Shown here: in pieces, positions 54,392 through 62,536 of the stretch
How positions within the stretch are numbered: the stretch's first letter is position 1
Layout: each line of letters opens with the position of its first letter
DNA from: an uncultured Pseudomonas sp.
GTDB taxonomy: Bacteria; Pseudomonadota; Gammaproteobacteria; Pseudomonadales; Pseudomonadaceae
NCBI RefSeq assembly: GCF_913777995.1
Contig: NZ_CAJYVE010000028.1
Coordinates: forward strand, 1-64,000
DNA: 64,000 nt
Reading direction: 5' to 3'
Translations under genes and position numbers: made by a program
Notes under the pieces: model-generated
What the model saw: only the letters and a program-made list of their open reading frames with translations
Database searches by the model: none
What the model was told of the DNA's origin: nothing

Positions 54392-56908
54392 TCAACCTTC
54401 GCGCAAGACGTTGAGCGGGCTGGCGTTCAAGGCCCGGCGCGTGCCGTAGATGCCGGCACCGCCTACCAGCACGGCGCCGATCAGAGGCAGCACCAGCAGC
54501 CAGGGGTGTGGCGACCACTGCAGGCTGAACGCGAAGCGATACAGCACGAAACTCACCAGTTCGCAGCCCAGTGCCGCCAGCAGGCCGCTGGCTGCGCCCA
54601 GCAGGCCGAACTCGATGCGCCGGGCGCGGACCAGCAGGTAGCGGCTGGCGCCTAGCGCACGCAGCAGCGCGCCTTGGCGAATACGCTCGTCCAGGGTGGC
54701 CTGCAGGCCGGAGAACAGCACTGCCACCCCGGCAGCCAGCACGAACAGCAGCACGAACTGCACTGCCAAAGTCACCTGGTCGAGAATGCTGCGCACCTGG
54801 GCCAGCAGTGCTTCTACGCCGAGGATGCTGATCGACGGGTAGCTGCGCGACAGCTCGACGATCTGCCGGTCGTGCTGCGGTGGCAGGTAGAAGCTGGTCA
54901 TGTAGGTGGTCGGCAGGTCGGCCAGTGTGCCGGGCTGGAAGATGATGAAGAAGTTGGGCTGAAAGGTATCCCAGTTCACGTCGCGCAGGTTGGTCACCAC
55001 GGTCTCGCGGGTCAGTCCGCCGACGTTGAAGCCCAGCCGGTCGCCCAGCTTGATGCTCAGGCTGTCGGCCAGCTTGGCTTCCACCGAGACGCCAGGCGGC
55101 TGATCGGCGGCGGGAGGCTGATCCGGTGTCGACCACCACTGCCCGGCAGTGATGCGGTTGCCCTCCGGCAGGGCGGCTGCCCAGGTCAGGTTGAGGTCGC
55201 GGCGCGTGGCGTTTTCGCCCCGCGAATCCTTGGTCACGAACTGGGCGACCGGTTCGCCGTTGATGGTCATCAGGCGCCCCGGCACCACCGGGTACAGCGG
55301 TGCAGCATGGCTGGACAGCCCGCCCAGAGTCTGGGCGAAACGGTCCTTGTCAGTCGGCAGCACGTTGAGCACGAAGTAGTTCGGTGCGTCTTTGGGCAAC
55401 TGATTCTGCCAGGTGTCGAGCAGTTCGCCGCGCAGCAGCGCGATCAACCCCATGGCCAGCAGGATAAGGCCGAAGGCCAGCGCCTGGCCGGCAGCGGCCA
55501 ACGGGTGGCGTAGCAGTTGGCCCAGGCCCAGACGCCAGGCCAGTGGGGCACCGGCCAGCAGGCGGCGCAGGCTGTTCAGGCCAGCCAGTAGCAGGGCGCC
55601 GAACAGCAGGGCGGCGACGACGCCTCCGCCGAGCAGGGCGAAGGTCAGCACCAGGTCCAGGCTCAGACGCCACATGATCAGGCCCAGGGCCAGGATGGCG
55701 GCGCCGTACACCAGCCAGGAGCTGGCCGGCACCGGCAGCATGTCGCGGCGCAACACCCGCAATGGTGGCACTCGGCCCAGCGCGGCCAGCGGTGGCAGGG
55801 CGAAGCCGGCCAGGGCGACCAGCCCGGTGCCGATGCCGGCCAGTGCGGGCATGAGGCCGCCGGGCGGTACCGTGGCGGGCAGCAGGTTATGCAGCAAGGC
55901 GAACAGCCCCAGTTGCGCCAGCCAGCCCAGCAACGCACCGCCGAGGCTGGCGAACAGGCCGAGCAGCGCCAGTTGCAGGCCGAACAGCTGCAGCGCCTCG
56001 CCCCGCGACAGGCCCAGGCAGCGCAGCAGGGCGCTGGCGTCGAAGCGCCGCGCGGCGAAGCGGGCCGCCGACATCGCCACCGCTACACCGGCCAGCAGCA
56101 CGGCGACCAGACTGGCCATGTTCAGGTAGCGTTCGGCCTTGCCCAGCGCACCGCCAATCTGCTGGCTGCCGTCGCGGGCGTCCTTGATTTCCTGGTGCGG
56201 TTGCAGGCCCGGTTCGATGGCCTGGCGGTAGGCTGCCAGGGCCTGTGGCGTGCCGGTCCACATCTCGCGATAGGTCACCCGGCTGCCGGGCTGCACCACG
56301 CCAGTGGCCTGCAGGTCCTGGAGGTTGATCATCACCCGTGGCGTGAGGCTGTAGAAGTTGCCGGCGCGGTCCGGCTCGTAGGTCAGGATGCGGGTCAGCT
56401 TGAGCGGTTTGGCGCCGACGTCGAGGGTGTCACCGACCTTGAGATTGACCGCTGGCAGCAGCCGCGCCTCGACCCAGGCTTCGCCGGGCGGCGGGCCGCT
56501 GCCGGGCTGGTCAGGCTGGTAGGGGGCCGGCGCGCTCTTGAGTTCGCCACGCAGCGGGTAGGCATCGTCCACTGCCTTGATGCTCGACAGCTGGATGCCG
56601 TCGTCGGTGGCGATGACGCTGGAGAAGATCACGATCTGTGCGTGCTTCAGGCCCAGGCGCTGCCCGGCTTCGCGCTGCTCGGCGCTGGCCGGGCTGGAGC
56701 CTTCGAGGATCAGGTCGGCGCCGAGGAACTCGGTGGCGCGCAGCAGCATGGCGGCATTCAGGCGCGCGCCGAAATAACCGATGGCGGTGCTGGCCGCCAC
56801 GGCGACCAGCAAGGCGAAGAACAGCACGCGCAGTTCGCCGGCGCGGGCGTCACGCTGCAGCTGACGCACCGCGAGGCTGAACAGGCGGGGAAGGGGCATG
56901 CGTGCCAT
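54392..56908 (-). CDS. FtsX-type ABC transporter permease (YbbP-like)
   Basis: An 838-residue inner-membrane permease with about ten helices and two FtsX-type domains. The N-terminus (MPLPRLFSLAVRQLQRDARA) is followed by a large periplasmic domain, helices near residues 255-470, a second periplasmic domain and three C-terminal helices ending in NASPLNVLREG. YbbP-type permeases work with a YbbA ATPase and often lie beside tesA, as here; they are thought to extract lipids or hydrophobic compounds. The ATG at 56908 overlaps the ATPase stop (TGATG). Confidence 0.9.
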   Translation of the reverse strand: MARMPLPRLFSLAVRQLQRDARAGELRVLFFALLVAVAASTAIGYFGARLNAAMLLRATEFLGADLILEGSSPASAEQREAGQRLGLKHAQIVIFSSVIATDDGIQLSSIKAVDDAYPLRGELKSAPAPYQPDQPGSGPPPGEAWVEARLLPAVNLKVGDTLDVGAKPLKLTRILTYEPDRAGNFYSLTPRVMINLQDLQATGVVQPGSRVTYREMWTGTPQALAAYRQAIEPGLQPHQEIKDARDGSQQIGGALGKAERYLNMASLVAVLLAGVAVAMSAARFAARRFDASALLRCLGLSRGEALQLFGLQLALLGLFASLGGALLGWLAQLGLFALLHNLLPATVPPGGLMPALAGIGTGLVALAGFALPPLAALGRVPPLRVLRRDMLPVPASSWLVYGAAILALGLIMWRLSLDLVLTFALLGGGVVAALLFGALLLAGLNSLRRLLAGAPLAWRLGLGQLLRHPLAAAGQALAFGLILLAMGLIALLRGELLDTWQNQLPKDAPNYFVLNVLPTDKDRFAQTLGGLSSHAAPLYPVVPGRLMTINGEPVAQFVTKDSRGENATRRDLNLTWAAALPEGNRITAGQWWSTPDQPPAADQPPGVSVEAKLADSLSIKLGDRLGFNVGGLTRETVVTNLRDVNWDTFQPNFFIIFQPGTLADLPTTYMTSFYLPPQHDRQIVELSRSYPSISILGVEALLAQVRSILDQVTLAVQFVLLFVLAAGVAVLFSGLQATLDERIRQGALLRALGASRYLLVRARRIEFGLLGAASGLLAALGCELVSFVLYRFAFSLQWSPHPWLLVLPLIGAVLVGGAGIYGTRRALNASPLNVLREG

Positions 56909-57591
56909 CAAGGCTCCAGAGGGGCGACCTGGCGCCCGGCTTCGAGGCGGATCAGGCGACGGCAGCGATGCGCCAGCCGCTCATCATGGGTGACCAGCAC
57001 CAGGGTGGTGCCGCGTTCCTTGTTCAGCTCGAACAGCAGGTCGCTGATGCGCTCGCCGGTATGGCTGTCGAGGTTGCCGGTGGGTTCGTCGGCGAACAGA
57101 ACATCCGGGTCGGCGGCAAACGCTCGGGCAATGGCCACGCGTTGTTGTTCGCCGCCGGAGAGCTGGCGGGGCGTGTGGCTCAGGCGCTGGCCCAGGCCGA
57201 CGCGCTCCAGGAGGCTGCGCGCGCGCTCACGGGCGTCCTGGCGGCCCTCCAGTTCCATGGGCAGCATGACGTTCTCCAGGGCATTGAGGCTGTCGAGCAA
57301 CTGGAACGACTGGAAGACGAACCCGACGTGCTCGGCACGGACCCTGGCGCGTTCGTCTTCGTCAAGCTGGCTGAGGTTGCGCCCGGAGAGCATGACGCTG
57401 CCGGCGCTGGGCAGGTCCAGCCCGGCGAGCAAGCCCAGCAGAGTGGATTTTCCGGAACCGGATGAGCCGACGATGGCCAAAGTGTCGCCCTTGTTCAGTT
57501 CAAGGGAGAGTTCGTGCAGGATAGTCAGCTCACCTTCGGTGCTGGGCACCACTTTGCTGAGGCTCTGGGCACTGAGAATGCTTTCACTCAT
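56908..57591 (-). CDS. ABC transporter ATPase (YbbA-like, LolD family)
   Basis: A 227-residue ATPase with Walker A GSSGSGKSTLLGLLAG, Q-loop FVFQSFQLL, signature LSGGEQQRVAIARAFA, Walker B VLFADEPTGNLD and the switch His in LVLVTHD. The MacB/LolD-type lineage pairs with FtsX-like permeases, here the overlapping downstream gene. Its start lies only 10 bp from the start of the divergent tesA. Confidence 0.93.
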   Translation of the reverse strand: MSESILSAQSLSKVVPSTEGELTILHELSLELNKGDTLAIVGSSGSGKSTLLGLLAGLDLPSAGSVMLSGRNLSQLDEDERARVRAEHVGFVFQSFQLLDSLNALENVMLPMELEGRQDARERARSLLERVGLGQRLSHTPRQLSGGEQQRVAIARAFAADPDVLFADEPTGNLDSHTGERISDLLFELNKERGTTLVLVTHDERLAHRCRRLIRLEAGRQVAPLEP

Positions 57592-57601
57592 GGAGAATCC
57601 G

Positions 57602-58207
57602 ATGCGTGCGTGGTTATTGAGTAGCGCCTTGGGCCTGTTGCTGCTGTCTCAGGGCGCGGTGGCGGGCACGGTACTGGTCGTCGGCGATAGTATCAGCGCC
57701 GCTTTCGGCCTGGATACCCGCCAAGGCTGGGTCAACCTGCTGCAACAACGCCTGCAGCAGCAGGGTTTCGACGACAAGGTGGTCAACGCGTCGATCAGCG
57801 GCGACACCAGCGCCGGAGGCCTGGCGCGGCTGCCGGCGCTGCTTGCAGAGCATCGGCCGGAGCTGGTGGTGCTCGAGCTGGGCGGTAACGATGGGCTGCG
57901 TGGGCAGCCTCCGGCGCAATTGCAACAAAACCTTGCATCGATGATCGAGCAGTCGAAAAAGGCCGGTGCCAAGGTCCTGCTGCTGGGCATGAAGATTCCA
58001 CCCAATTATGGCCCGCGCTACACCCGGGCGTTCGAGGCAGTTTACGCCGACCTGGCCAAGGAGCATCAACTGCCCTGGGTGCCGTTTTTCCTCGAAGGCG
58101 TGGGGGGTGTGCCGCAGATGATGCAGGCCGATGGCATCCACCCGGCGACCGCCGCCCAGGGCAAGTTGCTGGAAAATGTCTGGCCGGCCCTGAAACCGCT
58201 GCTTTGA
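57602..58207 (+). CDS. tesA: TesA-type multifunctional esterase/lysophospholipase
   Basis: A 201-residue exported SGNH hydrolase. The signal peptide (LLSSALGLLLLSQGAVAG) is followed by block I VVGDSISAAFG with the catalytic Ser, block III GGNDGLRG, and block V DGIHPTA-like (ADGIHPATAAQG) with Asp and His. E. coli TesA is a periplasmic thioesterase I, protease I and lysophospholipase L1. GGAGA six bases before the ATG. It is divergent from the YbbA/YbbP pair, a conserved arrangement. Confidence 0.93.
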   Translation: MRAWLLSSALGLLLLSQGAVAGTVLVVGDSISAAFGLDTRQGWVNLLQQRLQQQGFDDKVVNASISGDTSAGGLARLPALLAEHRPELVVLELGGNDGLRGQPPAQLQQNLASMIEQSKKAGAKVLLLGMKIPPNYGPRYTRAFEAVYADLAKEHQLPWVPFFLEGVGGVPQMMQADGIHPATAAQGKLLENVWPALKPLL

Positions 58208-58264
58208 GGCTTTTCTCGGCGGGGGCTTTCGGCTAATGTTGCGCCCCCCTCACTGGAGCCCTTC

Positions 58265-58546
58265 ATGCCGCGCCCTGCCTGGTCCCTGTTCGCCTACCAA
58301 ATGATCGAGCCTGACGAGCAGCTCGACCTGTTCGCTTGCCAGGAAGCCAGGGTCCATCTGATCGCCCGTCAGTTGGTGCTGGGCGGTTCCGCCGACCGCA
58401 CCCTGTGCGGCACCTTGCTGCCTGCCCAGCCGCGGCTGTCACAGGTTGAGACACAAATGCTCCAGGAGGAGCGCTTGTGCCCGCTGTGCAAGGCCATCCT
58501 TGATGCCCAGCGCCGTGGCATGCACCCGATCTGGCCGGAACTGTAA
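58265..58546 (+). CDS. Hypothetical protein with CxxC motif
   Basis: A 93-residue protein of unknown function. The C-terminal half has RLCPLCKAILDAQRRG, a CxxC that could bind metal with another Cys (TLCGTLL). No membrane helix. Spacing (57 bp after tesA) allows co-transcription with tesA. It looks like a small conserved Pseudomonas hypothetical. Confidence 0.65.
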   Translation: MPRPAWSLFAYQMIEPDEQLDLFACQEARVHLIARQLVLGGSADRTLCGTLLPAQPRLSQVETQMLQEERLCPLCKAILDAQRRGMHPIWPEL

Positions 58547-58687
58547 GTTTCACGAAGCGCCGAGGCTCCCGAAGGCGTCAAGCCGGGTGTACACTGGCAC
58601 CTGGCCTGTCGAGGACTGCGGCAACTGCCGGGCACCGCGCACAGGCCCATTTTGACCCCGCCGTATCTAGCCGAAGGATTTCACCGG

Positions 58688-59665
58688 ATGTTGTCGCGCA
58701 TTCCTGTCGTTGCTCGCTGTCTGTCATTCGCCGCCCTGTGGGCCGCCAGTTCCGTGCAGGCCACGGAATATCCATTGCCGCCACCTGGTGAAGACGTCGT
58801 CGGCCAGGTGCAGGTCATCGAGGCGAAATACGAAGACACCTTCGCCGACCTGGGTACCCGCTACGGTCTGGGTTACCAGGAAATGCTCGACGCCAACCCC
58901 GGGGTCGATGCCTGGCTGCCCGGCGCCGGCACCAAGATCGTGTTGCCGACCCGCTTCATCCTGCCGCCGGGGCCGCGTGAAGGTATCGTCATCAACCTGG
59001 CCGAGTACCGGATGTACTACTACCCCAAGGGCAAGAACGTGGTGTACACCTACGCCCTGGGTATCGGCCGCGAGGGCTGGGGCTCGCCGATCGGCAGCAC
59101 TCGCGTCATCGCCAAGACCCCGAACCCGACCTGGACGCCACCGGCGTCGATCCGCGCCGAGCACGCCGCTGACGGCGACATCCTGCCGGCAGTGGTGCCT
59201 GCCGGGCCGGACAATCCGTTGGGCCCGTTCAAGTTCGGCCTGGGCATGTCCGGTTACCTGATCCACGGCTCGAACAAGAAGTTCGGCATTGGCATGCGCA
59301 CCAGCCACGGTTGCTTCCGCATGTACAACAATAACGTGCTGGAGCTGGCCGACATGGCGCCGGTGGGCACCCCCGTGCGCATCATCAACGAGCCCTACAA
59401 GTTCGGCCTGAGCGGCGGCAAGGTGTTCCTCGAGGCGCATACGCCGCTGGACGAGCAGGGCAACCCGTCGGTGGTCGACAAGCACACGGCGGTGATCAAC
59501 GCGTTGCTCAAGCATGATGACCTGGCCAGCAACATGCGCACCAACTGGGATACCGTGCGTGACGTGGTGGCCGCCGGTGACGGCATTCCTACCGAGATCG
59601 CCGAGCCTATGGTCGGCCAGGCTGCCGTTCCGGCCGGCGCCGATCCCCAGGCGGTGTTCCACTGA
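58688..59665 (+). CDS. L,D-transpeptidase (YkuD) with LysM-like domain
   Basis: A 325-residue exported enzyme. After a signal peptide (residues 1-25) there is a LysM-like segment (DTFADLGTRYGLGYQEMLDA) and a YkuD domain (about 100-240) with the catalytic motif HGSNKKFGIGMRTSHGCFRM, containing His and Cys. It makes 3-3 cross-links in peptidoglycan or links lipoproteins such as Lpp/OprI to it. The neighbouring oprI, transcribed towards it, is consistent with the latter. The start at 58688 has AAGGA upstream; the frame 12 codons longer lacks a site. Confidence 0.92.
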   Translation: MLSRIPVVARCLSFAALWAASSVQATEYPLPPPGEDVVGQVQVIEAKYEDTFADLGTRYGLGYQEMLDANPGVDAWLPGAGTKIVLPTRFILPPGPREGIVINLAEYRMYYYPKGKNVVYTYALGIGREGWGSPIGSTRVIAKTPNPTWTPPASIRAEHAADGDILPAVVPAGPDNPLGPFKFGLGMSGYLIHGSNKKFGIGMRTSHGCFRMYNNNVLELADMAPVGTPVRIINEPYKFGLSGGKVFLEAHTPLDEQGNPSVVDKHTAVINALLKHDDLASNMRTNWDTVRDVVAAGDGIPTEIAEPMVGQAAVPAGADPQAVFH

Positions 59666-59717
59666 GCCTGCGTCGGGGGCGCGTCATGCGCCTCCGTCAG
59701 TCTGGTAACCGGGCATA

Positions 59718-59752
59718 AAAAAAGGCCGACCCGCAAGCGGGTCGGCCTTTTT
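59718..59752. terminator. Strong bidirectional intrinsic terminator
   Basis: An A-run, AAAGGCCGACCCGC, a 4-base loop and GCGGGTCGGCCTTT with a T-run form a long GC-rich stem with tracts on both sides. It serves both the L,D-transpeptidase gene and the converging oprI gene. Confidence 0.92.
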
Positions 59753-59769
59753 CAATCCCGAAGGGATTA

Positions 59770-60021
59770 TTACTTGCGGCTAGCCTTGTCCAGCATGCGC
59801 AGAGCACGCTCGTTGGCTTCGTCAGCGGTCTGCTGAGCTTTCTGAGCGGCAGCCAGAGCTTCGTCAGCTTTGCGGTAGGCTTCGTCAGCACGAGCCTGAG
59901 CGCGAGCTGCTGCGTCTTCGGTAGCAGTCAGGCGAGCTTCGGTTTCTTTGGAGACGCTGCTGCAACCGGTGGCCAGAACGGCGGCCAGAGCCAGAGCAGA
60001 GAATTTCAGAACGTTGTTCAT
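59770..60021 (-). CDS. oprI: OprI, major outer-membrane lipoprotein (Lpp-like)
   Basis: An 83-residue lipoprotein nearly identical to Pseudomonas OprI. The signal peptide is [20 protein letters not shown] with acylated Cys20. The mature chain is a heptad-repeat helix rich in Ala, Glu, Arg ([20 protein letters not shown]) that trimerises, and it ends in ASRK; the C-terminal Lys is the peptidoglycan attachment site. The start at 60021 has AAGGGGA upstream; a frame five codons longer is not used. Codon use is extremely biased, as expected for a very abundant protein. Confidence 0.97.
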   Translation of the reverse strand: MNNVLKFSALALAAVLATGCSSVSKETEARLTATEDAAARAQARADEAYRKADEALAAAQKAQQTADEANERALRMLDKASRK

Positions 60022-60088
60022 CGTGTTCCCCTTCAAGGACTTAATTCGAATTCGTCATCTCTCGAAATGGAGAGAATGACCGGCGTAC

Positions 60089-60116
60089 ATAGTACTCATT
60101 GTTTGTAGTAAGTAAA
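60089..60116 (-). promoter_or_regulatory. Candidate sigma70 promoter of oprI
   Basis: On the minus strand TTTACT (60116-60111) and TACTAT (60094-60089) are separated by 16 bases, about 70 bases before the oprI start. Each matches the sigma70 consensus at four of six positions. A short AT-rich leader of about 60 nt would result. Confidence 0.4.
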
Positions 60117-60400
60117 CGGAGGAAGCGCAAGATCCAACAAAATTCTTTGGCATGAAAGTCTTCCGTCATACTTATCAGGCAGATTGTATGAAAACTATCC
60201 ACCTGGCCGGTGACGCTAATCAAGTAGCCGCCCCCCCTCTCACACTCCGGTGTTTTTCCCTGAAGGATCAAGGTTCCGTTGTGCAGTGATGTCACGGTGA
60301 CTTGAATCCGCTAACCGGCGTCTCTATGACAACTTGCGCCGTCACTCGGTTCACTGGTCGGGCGCACTGGCGGGCGCCGTGCTTTTAACACAGCTGTCAC

Positions 60401-60430
60401 TTGAGCAAAGTGGGGTGAGGCGCCTAGTAT
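60401..60430 (+). promoter_or_regulatory. Candidate sigma70 promoter of the GNAT-like gene
   Basis: TTGAGC (60401-60406) and TAGTAT (60425-60430) are 18 bases apart, giving a leader of about 115 nt before the start at 60554. This is the best-matching pair in the region on this strand. Confidence 0.4.
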
Positions 60431-60553
60431 CTAATCAGGCTGTCTTGCGGTGCGCTGGTCAGGCCGCCGGTTATCCAGGTGGTCCAAAGGTTTCGTTGCC
60501 GGGAAAAGATCGGTAAGGTAGGGGTCAAATTCCAAGACCCGCTAGGAGTAATG

Positions 60554-60847
60554 ATGAGCGAGGCGTTGTCCATTCAACATGATCAGGCTGCCCACCAGTT
60601 CGTCGTCGACGTCGACGGCTATCGCGCCTATCTGACCTATATGGACCTGGGCAAGCAGACCCTTGATTTCTATCGGACCTTCGTGCCCGATGCACTTCGC
60701 GGGCGAGGTATCGCAGCGGCGCTTACCGAACAGGCGCTGGCTTTTGCCGAACAAGGCGGTTACAGCGTGATCGCCTCGTGTTCATATGTGGAACGCTACA
60801 TGGAGCGCCACCAGCGCCGCAGTGGCACCGAAGACGTTATCGGATAA
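60554..60847 (+). CDS. Small GNAT-like N-acetyltransferase (YidJ/Acetyltransf_CG type)
   Basis: A 97-residue protein with the minimal GNAT core: YLTYMDLGKQTLDFYRTFVP, then the acetyl-CoA loop ALRGRGIAAALTEQALAFAE, and VIASCSYVERYMERH. Such one-domain proteins are half the usual GNAT size and have no proven substrate. The ATG at 60554 has AGGAG five bases upstream; the ATG at 60551 is too close to that site. Convergent with the DAHP synthase gene. Confidence 0.85.
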   Translation: MSEALSIQHDQAAHQFVVDVDGYRAYLTYMDLGKQTLDFYRTFVPDALRGRGIAAALTEQALAFAEQGGYSVIASCSYVERYMERHQRRSGTEDVIG

Positions 60848-60867
60848 GTTTGCGAAAAGACGCATAC

Positions 60868-60899
60868 GAAAACGCCGGGCATCAGCCCGGCGTTTTCGT
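60868..60899. terminator. Bidirectional intrinsic terminator
   Basis: AAAACGCCGGGC, a short loop and GCCCGGCGTTTT form a GC-rich stem with A and T tracts on either side, between the stops of the GNAT-like gene and the convergent DAHP synthase gene. Confidence 0.9.
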
Positions 60900-60913
60900 T
60901 ATTGCCTGGAAAC

Positions 60914-61990
60914 TCAGCCGCGCTGGCGAGCGGGCAGCACGTTCTTGAGCTTGGCGTGCATGCTGCGCAGGGTTTTCTCGGTGGCTTCCCAGTCGATGCA
61001 GGCATCGGTGATCGATACACCGTACTTCAGTTCCGACAGATCCTTGGGAATCGCCTGGCAACCCCAGTTCAGGTGGCTCTCGACCATCAGGCCGATGATC
61101 GACTGGTTGCCTTCGAGGATCTGGTTGGCCACGTTCTCCATGACCAGCGGCTGCAGGCCGGGATCCTTGTTGGAGTTGGCATGGCTGCAGTCGACCATGA
61201 TGTTCGGGCGGATGCCGGCCTTGTTCAGGTCCTGCTCGCACAAGGCCACGCTGACCGAGTCATAGTTGGGTTTGCCGTTGCCGCCGCGCAGCACTACGTG
61301 GCCGTAGGCATTGCCCTTGGTGGTCACGATGGAGACGCCACCTTCCTGGTTGATGCCCAGGAAGCGGTGCGGTTTCGACACCGACTGCAGGGCATTGATG
61401 GCCACGGTCAGGCCGCCATCGGTTCCGTTCTTGAAGCCCACGGCCGAAGACAGGCCCGAGGCCATTTCCCGGTGGGTCTGGGACTCGGTGGTGCGTGCGC
61501 CGATGGCCGACCAGCTGATCAGGTCCTGCAGATACTGCGGGGAAATTGGGTCCAGGGCCTCGGTGGCGGTGGGCAGGCCCATTTCCGCCAGGTCCAGCAG
61601 CAGCTGGCGACCGATGTGCAGGCCGTCCTGGATCTTGAACGAGTCGTCCAGGTAGGGGTCGTTGATCAGGCCTTTCCAGCCCACCGTGGTGCGTGGCTTC
61701 TCGAAGTACACCCGCATGACCAGATACAACGTGTCCGATACCTCGGCGGCCAGGGCCTTGAGGCGCTCGGCGTACTCCTTGGCGGCCTTGAGGTCGTGGA
61801 TCGAGCAGGGGCCGATCACGATGAACAGGCGGTGATCCTTGCCATCGAGAATGTTGCGGATGACTTCGCGGCCTTCACTCACGGTCTTGAGCGCGGCGGC
61901 AGTCAGGGGAATCTCGCGCTTGAGCTGATCCGGGGTGATCAGCGTCTCGTTGGAGGCAACGTTGAGGTCGTCAATCGGTAAATCGGCCAT
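60914..61990 (-). CDS. aroF: 3-deoxy-7-phosphoheptulonate (DAHP) synthase, class I
   Basis: A 358-residue class I DAHP synthase. Motifs are RLFIVIGPCSIHD, MRVYFEKPRTTVGWKGLIND, GARTTESQTHREMASGLS, GFKNGTDGG and MVDCSHANSNKD, which build the PEP and metal site. It joins PEP and erythrose 4-phosphate, the first step of the shikimate pathway. Which amino acid inhibits it cannot be read with confidence; the AroF/G/H naming is provisional. The start at 61990 (MADLPIDDL) fits the family, while an ATG at 62002 adds four residues; neither has a strong ribosome site. Confidence 0.93.
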   Translation of the reverse strand: MADLPIDDLNVASNETLITPDQLKREIPLTAAALKTVSEGREVIRNILDGKDHRLFIVIGPCSIHDLKAAKEYAERLKALAAEVSDTLYLVMRVYFEKPRTTVGWKGLINDPYLDDSFKIQDGLHIGRQLLLDLAEMGLPTATEALDPISPQYLQDLISWSAIGARTTESQTHREMASGLSSAVGFKNGTDGGLTVAINALQSVSKPHRFLGINQEGGVSIVTTKGNAYGHVVLRGGNGKPNYDSVSVALCEQDLNKAGIRPNIMVDCSHANSNKDPGLQPLVMENVANQILEGNQSIIGLMVESHLNWGCQAIPKDLSELKYGVSITDACIDWEATEKTLRSMHAKLKNVLPARQRG

Positions 61991-62167
61991 CGGGCTACTC
62001 ATCAGGTCACGGTGAAGCGTTGCGGGTGCCGAACCTTAGCGCGTTACCGCGTGTTTCCACAAGCTGGCATTGCTTCGTGGCGTTCCCGGGCCGGCCCGGC
62101 AAAGCAGGCGATGAAGCGGCTGGCGTTAGGCGCTAGAATCGTGCGGCCTTTGGCCTGGAAAACCGCC

Positions 62168-62506
62168 GTGCTGGAACAATTGCAACTCACCGACCTGGAT
62201 ATCGACCAGCAGCTTCTCAGCCTGCCGGGGCGTTCACTGCTGCTGTTCACTGGCGAGGGCTGCAGCAGTTGCCGCTGGGCGCGGCAGCGCCTGCCATCGA
62301 TGAACCTGCCCCTGGAGCGCCTGTGCTGGATCGATGCCGAGCGCAATGGCGGTGCGGTGCAGCGTTATGAGGTTTTTCATCTGCCGGCACTGTTCGTCGT
62401 CCGCGACGGTGATTTTCTCGGTGCGCTACGCTCGCCACTGGATCCTGCTTCGCTGTGTCAGGCGCTGGAGTCGGCCTTTGCGGGCGAGCCTGACGAATTG
62501 CCATGA
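62168..62506 (+). CDS. Thioredoxin-like protein
   Basis: A 112-residue protein with a thioredoxin fold and redox motif TGEGCSSCRWARQ (CxxC). The cis-Pro loop is FHLPALFVVRDGD. No signal peptide, so cytoplasmic. The GTG start at 62168 is chosen by comparison with the expected domain length; the open frame runs back to 62012 but that part has no thioredoxin features. The ribosome site is weak. Divergent from aroF and 30 bp before the reductase gene. Confidence 0.75.
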   Translation: MLEQLQLTDLDIDQQLLSLPGRSLLLFTGEGCSSCRWARQRLPSMNLPLERLCWIDAERNGGAVQRYEVFHLPALFVVRDGDFLGALRSPLDPASLCQALESAFAGEPDELP

Positions 62507-62536
62507 ACCTGCACCACGGAATCACGAGGAATATCC

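Larger units (their letters stand above)
60022..60553. other. Long AT-richer intergenic region between divergent oprI and GNAT-like gene
   Basis: This 532-bp region holds two candidate promoters listed separately and no gene that I can support. It is clearly less GC-rich than its surroundings at 60040-60180. An 84-codon minus-strand frame (60041-60295) covers the oprI promoter and has no coding character. A weak hairpin (GGGTC/GACCC at about 60521-60539) precedes the GNAT-like gene. Confidence 0.6.

Noticed and set aside
60041..60295. 84-codon minus-strand frame upstream of oprI
   Set aside because: It covers the likely oprI promoter, has no ribosome site or coding pattern and is probably a chance frame in an AT-richer region.
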